A stretch of DNA of 64,000 bases. It comes from Diphasiastrum complanatum. Its lineage: Eukaryota > Streptophyta > Lycopodiopsida > Lycopodiales > Lycopodiaceae. How positions within the stretch are numbered: position 1 is the first letter of the stretch; every line of letters begins with the position of its first letter. The stretch spans positions 48,908,141-48,972,140 of the forward strand of contig CM055099.1 in the NCBI GenBank assembly GCA_029204225.1, in the 5' to 3' direction. Made by a program: the position numbers and the translations under genes. This document shows positions 1-10,500 of this stretch, piece by piece. The notes beneath the pieces were generated by a model, which made no database searches, was not told where the DNA came from, and worked only from the letters and a program-made list of their open reading frames with translations.

Positions 1-362
1 AAACTTTAGATCTAAAATATTAATCCATGTCTGGAACATATATGAGTGAGAAACCATGGTTGAAAAAATAAAACAAACTTGAGAAGGGGTCTTATGAGTT
101 AGAAAATAAAAAATTTTAAGTAAAAGGTTTGAAAAAGGGTTGAATGCTGAATAATAAGTTGAAGGGAAATTTTTTTTCAAACGGAAGAAACTGTTAAAAA
201 GTTTTTCTGACCTGTGCTTAGCATAGGTTAGAAAATTTTTGAAATTTTTTTGCTATGTTGAGAATAGCAAAAAACTTTTGGAGTTGTCTTCTATTGCTGC
301 TCTTGATCTTTATCTTAAATCTTGCTCCTGAAAATGAGAATATGGTAAGGATATCTCCTTAG
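1..362. other. AT-rich sequence, no gene seen
   Basis: AT-rich sequence with no supported feature. The GRAS fragment to its right could have extended here, but I cannot follow its C-terminal region past about position 363. Confidence 0.4.
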
Positions 363-778
363 AAATCTGGAGTTGTAGATCACAGTACAACTTCTTCGGT
401 GATGGTGATCACCTTGGGTCAAAGCCTAGCAACGGTTGATAAGAAGGTGGAGGCAGTTTGCATGCTTCTAGTGGGCATGTGAGGAAGATCCACCATGTAG
501 TTGATAGCTATGGCCTCTCTATCCATCACATTTGGATTTGTTTTTTCCCAATCGCATGCCTCATGTTCTTCAATCACCATCTCATGGAAGGTGAAAGGAA
601 AGCCAAGGGATTTTACAAATTCTGACAATCGTCGCCATGTCTGATGAGTAGAAGAATACAAGACGTTGTCAGGGTGTGCGATCCGACACACCACTTTTGG
701 CTTGAAAAACCAGAAAATGCTCATCATAGTGCCCAGCGGACTACTAATATTTTGCATTCGATTTGCCTTTACATTCAT
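363..778 (-). pseudogene. GRAS-domain transcription factor fragment with internal stop
   Basis: The minus-strand frame of 119 codons resembles the central part of a GRAS domain. A segment ending KPKVVCRIAHPD corresponds to the stretch where GRAS proteins read about R-PG-P-LRITGI. It is followed by RLSEFVKSLGFPFTFH (compare RL-FA-SLG-PFEFH), then DREAIAINYMVDLPHM (compare GEALAVN---LH-L). After ...STVARL the frame meets a TGA at 419-421 and then continues as PKVITITEEV, which matches the conserved L-PKVVT--E block. GRAS proteins are plant nuclear regulators (DELLA, SCARECROW and related groups). Both ends of the domain are missing and the stop falls inside a conserved block, so this is a dead fragment. 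The subfamily cannot be assigned. Confidence 0.7.
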
Positions 779-3700
779 AAAAAAGTCTCATCAAAAAATC
801 ATTTTGTGAATGTGTTTGTGGAGTGAAATATAGGGTTTTAGAGAACTATCATGCCACAGCTTCTTCTTTCCGTTTTGAATTCAATATCTGCTGCGTGCAA
901 ACTCAAATGATCTTTTTCCAAACAAGGAGCTAGTTCTAAAATGTGTTCTGTTTCAGAACGGCCAACTACGGCTCATATCTATGGCTCCCATCATGTAAAG
1001 TGCAGATTTTAGATATTTATGTAAATACGTTTATGTATTCTGGATCTATGCAGTTTTAGATGAAAGCATTCTTGATTGGCCAAAACACTCAATTTCACAA
1101 CGATAGCCACTTCTTGTCCAGTCTGGGTTATAGTCAGAGCCAGCTAAAATGTGGCATTAAGTTTCTATGTAACGTTTTTTACCTTATATCAGGCATGTAC
1201 AATCTAAGATGGAGCTCAACCAACTCCATTGGATGCAGATAAAGAGGTATATATGTTACTCGAAGAGGTATTATACATCAAATGATGTTTTATGTTTAAG
1301 CAGCCATTCAATTTCCCAAACTCTTGCTAGTGTCATCCTTGAAACTGTATTGAAGTATTCTATTATTGGGGACTTAAAGGTTCTATGTGAGATAAAAGGC
1401 ATTTCATGACAAATTATTGAATGTGTAATCAAGCAGGTAACTTCATTGCAAAATTACAGACTATTTGTTGTTTCATGAGCCCATACTAGGAAGTTATGCA
1501 AATGACTTGCAGGTCTTTTGCTCGGAGCACTTGACTGCCAAATACTATTAGCATTGTCATATCAGAAGGAAGCAAAATCCTTGAGATGATTTTCTAGAGA
1601 TAAAGACTGAAACAAATTCACTAGTTTCGTATGATTGAAAAAAGTTATTAGCCTGTGCAATGTGATATCAGAATGATATGAAGTGCTTGTGATAAACTTT
1701 GTGATATTAGAAGAATACAAAATGTTTGACATGTTCCTAGGATGTTAAATTCTCAAAGAGCTTGATATCTTATCATGAGCAATAAATCTACTTGTATTGT
1801 TGTGTTACAAGTTTTGTATGATCGGTAGAAGCCTGTTTGTTTCACTAAATTGTTAATCTACTATCACTTGCTTGTCTCAGTGTGACTGAAAATTTTTCAA
1901 ATCTCAAAACTTCAATGCCTAAAATTTTTTATTTTGTTGCCTTTATTGGTGTAATTTAATATGCTTGCATAAAAGAAAACTGGCTGATTAACACCTTCAA
2001 ACACTATTATTAGTTTGAAATACTTTGTTGAAGTGATAATGATGCGATCTAATATGTTCCTTTTTACTTTGTGGCCTTGTGGTACATAAACTAATAAGAT
2101 GGAAAGGCTCCAAGTAATTTTAGCCTTTAGATAATGATTGTTTCTCATTGAAGCTACTCCAATCCTCAAAAGTCAAGGAATACGGTGGGAGTCCACGATG
2201 ATCATTTTCAAAGTAGAATGTCATGCTACATAGTACAATGCAATGAGATTCGAGTTGCTGTATGTATTGATTGACTAATATAGAATTCAGTCCATAGCTC
2301 AAAATCAAGGGTGATTGTAGGAGTTCATGATGACCATTTGAGAGCGTTGTATACTTGATTATTCATGATGGTTTCATAGTTTCAAAGCAGAATGCGATGA
2401 TAAGGTTAGCAACTCTATTTGTCACTAGTTGTCATGCTATTACTCAATAATGAGCTACTTTATGCATTAAGAATTTATTATTGGCAGATGTTCTTGGCAC
2501 AACAAGATGTTTATTGGCGAGTTGGTAGGCCAATATCGGTTTGGTGCAAGGTCTAGCATCTTAGTGGTCTTCTTAGGTGTCGTTAAGCTTGTAATTGGCC
2601 TCCTCCTGGGAAACTCATTGCTACAACTCTGGCCCCATTTCCCATAGTTGTAACTTTCACCCAAATTAAAGCTGCAAGAGCTATATTCTCGGTATTATGG
2701 ACTCATGAGGTCTAACCGTGGCACCTTATCTTGTTAGTTGTAACAAACAAACAAATCAAAAAAGCAACATACATTCAAAAATCACCATACTTTTTAGCAT
2801 CTCTTAAACTGAAAAACAAACATTTCAAATTGACGTCAACACATTTTCAAAAATCTTTTCAAGCTAGACATAAAATGATCTTTACAATCAAATAGCAACA
2901 GTCACATTTTATTTTAACTGTCTCGTATACATTTCTAAAATATTTTTTCATATTTGTAAATTATAACAAAAGAAGACTTTTTTAATTTTTTAAAATTTGT
3001 TTTGAATTTAACGTTCAAAATATTGGCATTTTTCCAATAAAATTCCAACTTCTTAGAAAAACGGGTGTCTAGGTCATTTCTCTTTTTTTTGGTCATTGTG
3101 TTCAATATTTTTTCAGTAACATAGACTATAAAGTTTCTTATGTTCTAGTTGTAATCATTGACTTTGTTATTTTTTGTACTTTGTCTTACATATGATCAAT
3201 AAATGTTTCAATTTTTGTTAGACTTATTATATTCGAATCCAATACTCTCACAAGTTCTTTGTCATTCGTTACTACATGTTAAACATTCTGAAGTACAATG
3301 GATGTTCAAATCTTTTTTTCTCTCTTGTTAGAGCATTTAGTTATTCAACCTTACAGATCTTAATCCATTTGATTAATCACTTATAGATGATCATAATTAC
3401 ATTTCCAATATCATCGATATTCATAACATGAGCATGTTTACACAGAACTTGAACGATCTTATCAATTAATACTTCGATATTTAGCTTTGTTTCTATCAAA
3501 TTTATTCTTGTACCATGGATTCTTCATGTGATATTTCTTTCATTGAACGATTTGATGAGACAACTACCATATGTGGAAGTTTAAATTAGAATGATATTGC
3601 TTGCTAAATATTTCTAGGAAGCTATTGAAGGTCTAGATGTTGTACCTCAATTGATGCTACCGTCTATGAAAAAGTGGAAGCAAAGGGATGTTACCCATTG

Positions 3701-4250
3701 CATAAAATCTTGAAGCTACACAAATTTCTCATATAAGTCTTGCCAAGCCATCTTGAGAGCCTTGGGACATTCCAATAAAAAATAAAAATCTTACTTCCAA
3801 GCTATTTCATCAAAATCTATAAAATGTTTGGGAGAATTGGAAGGAATCACATAGAAAGATGAGTGATAGTTATAGTATTTACAAGAGATTCCCAAGTTTT
3901 TGTTGTTCCAATAGCAACAAATTGATCCATAAATTGTTTTACAATGGCAACAACTTGATTTAAGTTCGTAATAGCTGGTGGGAGACAAAGCTACATGCAT
4001 AGGGTTTTCTTTACAACTTTCTTCTTAGACCGACTAATTTCTCTTCTTAGGAGCATTTTGTTTGCCGATGCTTTTTGTAGAAAGATTGGTCCAAATATTT
4101 TTCCTGCTTTAAGAGTTATATTATGATTCTATGATAGTCTATATCAATAATTTCACAAGTCTCTTTGAATATATGGTTGCTATTGGATTTGTAGTAAAAG
4201 ATTCAGAAGATTTATGACTATTATCTAGTCTACTAATTCATATGAACCTT
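779..4250. other. Intergenic, no gene recognised
   Basis: AT-rich intergenic DNA with only short, compositionally uninteresting reading frames. The one internal structure noticed is a pair of diverged direct repeats (next entry). Nothing else could be supported on either strand. Confidence 0.4.
2155..2405. repeat. Diverged tandem duplication
   Basis: Two blocks resemble each other: 2163-2223, and 2290-2330 continued at about 2375-2400. Both carry a caag(g)-stretch, then G-AGT(T)C-a-GATGA-CATTT and a later TTTCAAAG(T/C)AGAATG. The second copy has an insertion. This looks like an old local duplication with no coding potential. Confidence 0.35.
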
Positions 4251-4596
4251 GGATGATTGTTTCCACACAATTAGATCTAACTTTGTCCAAAGTTGTTTCA
4301 ATCATTACTTTAGAGAGAGATTAGAAGAAATGGTTCTTATAACTCATTCTTAGACAAGCCATTGGTATTGTATTAAAAAAATAAAGGCTCAAATTTCTCA
4401 AGGATGAATAAATCTTTTGGGGGTAGTGTCTATGGTTAACAATATTAGATATAGTTTGTCAAACTCTAATCTTGAAGACACATCTTCTTAGTCAAACGAA
4501 TTTCATTTGTTTTTCAAGTTTTGCAAAAGAAAAGGTCACATGATTAAGGAATGTAGAATTCTAGAACTAATTAAGAAAAGAAGCTACTCATCATAT
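4250..4596 (+). pseudogene. Old Ty1/copia gag remnant, left part
   Basis: At 4513-4560 the plus strand reads a CCHC-like zinc knuckle, FCKRKGHMIKEC, the nucleic-acid-binding motif of copia gag. The preceding sequence is full of stops. The remnant is interrupted after 4596 by the element at 4597-10070 and resumes at 10071 with protease-region sequence (HMTNHKDWF). It was therefore an older insertion that later served as a target. Confidence 0.55.
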
Positions 4597-5307
4597 TGTC
4601 ACGTACGGTTTTTGAGCGGATTTGTTTCTTTTGAATTTTCTTATGCGGAAGCTTGCAGGATCCTAGACACGCGACTACAGATCACAGAACAGAAATCATT
4701 CTAGCAATCAAGACAATAGAAAACAAGGAGATGCACAAGAGAGAGCAACTGTATTATCAGTTTGATTTTTGGAGTGAGAGGATCAGTGTCTCGCTCGTTG
4801 GCGGCCTGACACTCTACTCTTTCGCTGTGTTATGCTTGTTGGCAGACTTTCTTGCACAGCTATTTCATTTCTATTCTTTTCTTTTTTTGCTCTACTCACA
4901 CACTCTTCTCTATATGTTGTTGATCCAGAAAAATTGTTTATATCTCCTCTGTGTGGAGTTTACAAGATAGCTAAACAGAGAATTACACTAGTAGTTAACG
5001 CTAATCAACTAGTTAGTTACTCTTTGTTATTGCTAATTGTTTCAGCTAAGCGTGAAGTTCAAAGCTCCACACCCGTTGAGCTACCAACTGGCAACGTGAA
5101 AGATTTTCTTTTGTTTTCTTTTTGTTTCGTGTCATGTCGTGTCTTTTGGTCCTGGAGGCATGTTTGAGTTTCGCAAATTATTCAAACTGAGTTTCGCTTC
5201 GCTTCGTGTCTTAGGGTTTTTGAGGTACGTTGACTTTCGCGAATTGTTTGCCATTCGACCTTCGCTTCACGTCGCGGCAAAGTTGCAGGAGTTCACCATT
5301 TTTAACA
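4597..5307 (-). repeat. 3' LTR of the copia element
   Basis: 711 bp, TG...CA, collinear with 9466-10070. Relative to the other LTR it has roughly 105 extra bases around 5090-5195, containing runs of TTTCG/CGCTTCG. The length difference and many substitutions indicate an old insertion. Confidence 0.8.
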
Positions 5308-5310
5308 CTC

Positions 5311-8199
5311 CCTCTTGACTCCAACTATCATTGGTGTGGCCTTTTCTTTGTAGTCCATCATGTGATACCGCTTCAGCACTTTTTCTAGCATATTCAGATT
5401 GACTCAAGTGCATTTCATCTTTTATTTGATCCCTTCTGATCTCCAGTCCGAGGCATTTTGTTGTTTCTCCTAGATCTGTGATTTCATTAATTTCAGAAAT
5501 ATGACTCTTTGTGTCTTTGATTAGCATCAAGGAATTTCCTATCATAAGGGAATCATCCACGAAAATAGTCAGTATCACAAAATCTTTTCCTACTCTTCTT
5601 ATGTAGACATTACAGTCTGGTTGTGTAGGATTGAAGTCTAGAGACTTCAGAAGACTGTTGAGCTTCTTGTACCAAGCTCGTGATGCCTGCTTTAGACCAT
5701 AAATGCATCTTTGCAACCGACACACATATTGTCGATTGCCAGGGGCCTTCAAATCCTTCAGGCTGCTTCATGAAGATTTCTTACTCTAGATCTCCGTGGA
5801 GAAAGGCTATCTTTACATCAATTTGGTGAATTTCTAGATTGTATTGTGTAGCTATGCAAGGAGCAGTCGTATGCTTGTCATCTTGACCATCGGCGAATAT
5901 GTGTCAAAATAATCAACACCATATCTTTGTGTGTAGCCCTTCGCGACAAGCCTTGCTTTGTAATGGCCAACAATGCCATCTGATTTTATTTTCTTCTTGT
6001 ACACCCACTTGTAGTTGATGATCTTTTTGAGAGTCCATGCCTCGTTTCGCCTCATCGACTTGATCTCCTCTGACATTGTCTGCTTCTAGAATTCTCTCTC
6101 TGGACTTTGAACAACTTCTTGATATGTTGTTGGCTCTTCAGTGAAGCTCCAGTACTCGAATTACGTGTCTTCGCTCCACTGAAGATTGTTATCGATATGG
6201 AGGTCATCTTTGTCTTGTTGACCTTCTGGGTTCATGTCGTCGCTGCTCGAACGTTTCTTGTTCGTCGAGTTGATCTTCTGCTTCCTACTGCTCTGGAGTC
6301 TATGGCTCAACATTTTGATTTGACGTCTGTGCTCGATCTCCCTCTTGAATTGGTAGCAGTGTGAAGATCTCATGGCCTTTTAGTCCAGGAAATGTGGACT
6401 CATCGAACTTCACATCTCTACTCGAAACAAACTTTTTTGTGGTTGGATTGTAGAGTCTGTACACTTGTGATCCGTTCGAGTACCCGACCATGATTGTTTG
6501 TTCTGATTTATCATTGAGCTTGCTTTTTTTTTCTTTTGAAATGTGCTTGTATGCTGCACATCCAAACACACGTACATATGATAGATCAGGCTTTCTACCT
6601 ATCCAAATTTCATACGGTGTCTTGTTTTCCAGCGCTGTCATTGTTGATTTGTTCTGCAGGTGTACTGCTGCAGCCATTTCCTCAGCCCAGAATTGACTTG
6701 GCAATCCTTCGACTAGCATCCTGTTTATTCTTTCTACGACACCATTATATTTTGTTGTGTACGCAGAAGTGAATTCATGCTCTATCCCCTGTTCTTGGCA
6801 AAATTTTGAGAATTCTTTGCTCTTGTACTCACCTCCATTGTCAAATCTGATTTGCTGAATCTTTTTTGAGGTGTGTCTCTTTGCAAATGTCATGAACTTC
6901 TAGAAGGAGTCAAACACTTTAATTTTTGCTTTAGGTAGTAGATCGTAGTCATCTGGTTGTAATCATCTATGAACGTCAGGAAATACCTCAATATTGAGAG
7001 CGAATCCATTTTCATCGGTCCATAGACATCTGAGTGGACGAGCTCAAGAACTTCTTTGGCTCTTCTTCCCTCATGTGTGAATGGATTTCGATGTTGTTTG
7101 CCTTTCTGACAGGCTTTACAGAACTCAGTATCAGGCCTTGATATCTTAAGACCTGTGACTATGTCTTTCTTACACATGTCATACAGGCTTCTCATGTTCA
7201 GATGATACATTCTCTTGTGCCAGAGCTGATCTTCATTTTCTGATGCATTTAATATGCTATCAGAATTGCTGATTATCTTGGCATGGTAGAAGTTTCCTAC
7301 CCTGCATCCAACCGTCAGCAATTTGTTTGTAGTTTTCTCGATCATGCGGCATGTATTGCCATCGAATAAAACTCGAATTTCAAGATCTGTCATCTTGGAG
7401 ACTGATAGCAGATCTTTTCTCAGTGAAGACACGTAGAGTGTTCCTGGCAGTTCTGCTTGACCTGACAGTGTTCGCAGTTGTAGAGTCCCGATGCCTTTGA
7501 CATCGTGTCTGCTCCCATAACCTAGAATCACTACTCTATTATTTTTGAGTTATTTCCTTGTTGCAGGTGATGTGTGATGTTGCTCCTGAGTCAATGACTA
7601 CATCGTAGTCTTGTTCAATGTAGCTCGTTGAAGCTTCATCAAGTATTGTGAAGGCTTCATCACCTGAATCTACAACATTTGCTTTCTTAGTCTTATTCTT
7701 TCTTTTTGAGTTGAATCTGCAATCGTATGCAGAGTGCCCCTTCTTCTTGCAGTGCATGCAAGGTATTGCTGGATTGAACCAGGATTTGTTGGCTGTATGG
7801 CCTGGTTTGTGACAATGATCACAGGAAGAAGATTGTTGATTTGATTTTGTTGAATCTGGGTGTGTTCTTGTTCTTTTTCTTCCCTTTTGTGAAGAGAACT
7901 TTCTCTTGATCACTGCATCTTTCTCCTTCGCCCCTCATTAGTCTCTCATCAGTGACAAGACTGATTGCTTTGTCGAATGTCATATCTGATAGACTCAGTA
8001 TGAGCATTCTCAACGGCTGATAGGACATAGGTAGAGACTTCATGAAGTACATAAGTTGTTGTGGTACTAGGACCTGGTGCTCCTGTCCTGATGCAATGAG
8101 TTGAGCAAAGATCGTTTTGAAGAAACATTTTGTTTCTAATGCCAAAGCTTTGCTAGCTTTCAATTCTGAACCTTTGACAAAGGTGACACGACATGACAC
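5311..8199 (-). pseudogene. copia Gag-Pol polyprotein, frameshifted, RNase H missing
   Basis: Reading from 8199 down: a gag core (8199-7910); two zinc knuckles CDHCHKPGHTANKS and CMHCKKKGHSAYDC (about 7840-7720), the first lacking its last Cys; protease active site VIDSGATSHI (near 7580); pre-integrase LWHKRMYHLNMRSL (about 7230); integrase core with HSDVYGPM (about 7040) and FDNGGEYKSKEF (about 6830); and the tail GCAAYKHI. Reverse transcriptase starts at 6076 with EAWTL and WVYKKKIKSDG, continues with ARLVAKGYTQ, the frame is lost at about 5752-5852 (DVKIAFLHGDLE is still readable), and resumes with YGLKQASRAWYK and FVDDSLMI. After LSQSEYARKS the homology stops and the polypurine tract follows within about 30 codons, so RNase H was deleted. 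Several frameshifts and an N-terminally short gag confirm inactivity. Confidence 0.85.
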
Positions 8200-9465
8200 G
8201 ACACAAAATCAGTCGTGCCCCACGAACAACCAAGAAAATCAGCCAAGTACCATGGGGTACAGATATCTGATATGATGTTATGACATCATTAGAAGTGTTC
8301 TAGATCGTGGCTAATCTGCCACTCTTGTAATTCATGAATTAGTTGTAGATGTTTAATCTTTCTAATCTGTAAGTTACAAGACGCGACACGAAATTGTTCG
8401 CGAACTATATACTTTCTGTTTGATGCATAATACAGTAAGTCTAATGCACAAGAAGTCCGAAGACGAATTATTCAGAATACGAGTCCACCTACGTGCGAGA
8501 CAATTCTGCATAAGATCCATAGATCTAGAAGTCCTCTAGTAAGCGAGACACGAATTTGTGAGAGAACTGTATTTCTCTCACGCCAACACACTGTGTAGAT
8601 TTGTCACACAGTGCTTGAAGAATCAGCAAAATAAATAGATAATTTTGTAGCTGTTGTGCACATTATTATTCTAGATGATTGTATGATCTTGTATGTGAAT
8701 TCGTCTGCTACTATTCATGTGTCTGATTCGCTTGTTCATTCTATTCCGCACTTTGGTTTGATCTTGTTGAATACTACCTTAATTTGTTAACGTAGATCAG
8801 CAGTGTCTGACTACTCTCTAAAGGATTGTAGGAAAGATACAACCGGCAGTGACCAACAATCACATCTGAATTCCTGACAAATTGATCTCGTTCGTGAATC
8901 CTTTCGCTTCGCGCTTCGCTTCGCTTCGTGCTTCGCACTTCGCTTCGCTTCGTGCTTCGCGCTTCGCTTCGCTTCGCTTCGCTTCGCTTCGCTTCGCTTC
9001 GCTTCGCTTCGCGATCACTTGGCTACAAGGGTAAATCAATTATAGAGCTCACCTAGGTTTTGTTTTGTTTCGTTTCTTTTCGTCCTATTTCCTTTCGTCT
9101 CATCTCATCTCGTTTTTCGCTTCGTTTCGCGATCTGTGCTTCTAGCATGAATCAATGTCAGTGCAAGTTTCGCTTCGCTTTGTTTCATTTCGTTTTCGTT
9201 TAGAATTTGTCTCGTTTCGTTTGGTTGTGTTATAGAGCCTGATTGATCCAACTCGAACAGAAATAATTCGAGTGTCGTGAAAAGTTTCGCAAATCGTTCA
9301 TGATTTAATTTTGTCAGTTTGTCACCAGAGTCTTGGCTAGAATTAGCATTTTTTGAGTGCATTCTTTTTTTGTTATCACGTTTTGATCTTCTCAACGTGC
9401 TGGTCTAACTGGTTGCCATCCCATCATATGGATTGCAGTTGATTGTAAAGATACATCAAGAATTT
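8200..9465 (-). other. Leader region of the copia element
   Basis: Lies between the 5' LTR and recognisable gag. It contains ACGACACG-type simple sequence near 8190-8210, the CGCTT repeat at 8901-9013 and a 96-codon minus-strand frame (9105-9395) of Lys/Arg/Glu-rich sequence with no recognised domain. The N-terminal part of gag cannot be found and may have been replaced. Confidence 0.5.
8901..9013. repeat. CGCTT pentanucleotide tandem array
   Basis: About twenty tandem units of CGCTT with GTGCTTCG and GCGCTTCG variants. The same CGCTTCG motif occurs in shorter runs in both LTRs of the host element (around 5190-5205 and 10008-10035), so the array probably expanded from element sequence. Confidence 0.9.
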
Positions 9466-10070
9466 TGTGTATCGCGAACGAATTTGCTTCTTTTGAATTT
9501 TCTTATGCGGAAGCTTGGAGGATCCTAGGCACGCGACTACAGATCGCAGAACAAAAATCATTCTAGCAATCAAGAAAACAAGGAGATGCACAAGAGAGAG
9601 CAACTGTATTATCAGTTTGATTTTTAGAGCGAGATGATCGGTGTCTCGCTCATTGGCGGCCTAACACTCTACTCTTTCGCTGTGTGCTGCTCGTTGGCAG
9701 ACTTTCATGCACAACTATTTCGTTTCTATTCTTTTCTTTTTCTGCTCAACTCATGCACTCTTTTCTATATGTTGTTGATCCAGAAAAATTGTTTATATCT
9801 CCACTGTGTGGAGTTTACAAGATAGCTAAACAGAGAATTACAAGAGTAGTTACCGCTAATCAACTCTCTGTTATTGCTAATAGTTTCAGCTGAGCATGAA
9901 GTTCAAAGCTCCACGCCCGTTGAGCTGTCGACCTTCGAGTTTCACTTCACTTCGTGTCTTAGGGTTTTCGAGGTACGTTGACTTTCGCGAATTGTTCACC
10001 ATTCGACCTTCGCTTCGTGTCGCTTCGCTTCGCGTCACGACAAAGTTGTAGGAGTTCACCATTTCTGACA
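9466..10070 (-). repeat. 5' LTR of the copia element
   Basis: 605 bp, TG...CA, in direct orientation with 4597-5307. The right end (ATTTCTGACA) is followed by the CATAT duplication. Confidence 0.8.
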
Positions 10071-10500
10071 CATATGACCAATCATAAAGATTGGTTCAAT
10101 GATTATTATGATAAATATCTTGGAGATAGAAGACGTCATCATAAAAATTTGATTTTGGTCATTGTACCGTTTTCAATTAAAAAAAAAGAATAATAGGAAT
10201 ACTAGTTAGACAATGAGTTTTTATAAGCTAAGTCATTGTTATTGTGCAAAACTAAAATATCTTACTATTTTTGACTTTGTTGACAAGAGCAAAGAGAGGG
10301 TCATTTGAATGACCACAACATTTTAGTCATGATGAATAAACAAGCTGTTCATGATTTGGACTATTCTTTGAGTTCTTTTAATGTATTTAATTTACTTGAA
10401 AACATTCTAGAACTCTAATCTAAGTCTAGTCAAGCTTATCATTCTATAGGACTCTTAGATGTGATTCATAGTGACATTTGGCAGTGGTTGGTTGATACCA
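10071..10500 (+). pseudogene. Old Ty1/copia remnant, right part
   Basis: Continues the interrupted remnant. 10075-10145 reads HMTNHKDWFNDYYDKYLG, the sequence just after a copia protease active site. 10430-10490 reads a decayed pre-integrase motif ending LLDVIHSDIW (compare LLDLIHSDVWGP). A second, weaker copy of that motif lies at about 10530-10570. There are many stops; the remnant is extinct. Confidence 0.5.

Larger units (their letters stand above)
4597..10070 (-). mobile_element. Ty1/copia LTR retrotransposon, defective, with 5-bp target duplication
   Basis: Related LTRs lie in direct orientation at 4597-5307 and 9466-10070. Both begin TG and end CA, and the element is flanked by the perfect duplication CATAT (4592-4596 and 10071-10075). 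Coding runs on the minus strand in the order gag, zinc knuckles, protease, integrase, reverse transcriptase, which is the copia order. A purine-rich stretch (AGAGGGAG on the minus strand) abuts the 3' LTR and serves as the polypurine tract. No match to the usual initiator-Met primer-binding site is visible after the 5' LTR. The coding region is broken and the RNase H domain is absent, so the element cannot move by itself. Confidence 0.85.

Noticed and set aside
6107-6772. Plus-strand frames of 68-85 codons across the copia pol region
   Set aside because: Shadows of integrase and reverse transcriptase sequence on the minus strand.
9621-9893. Hydrophobic 63-69-codon frames, duplicated at 4653-5167
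   Set aside because: They lie within the two LTRs of the copia element and are duplicated only for that reason.
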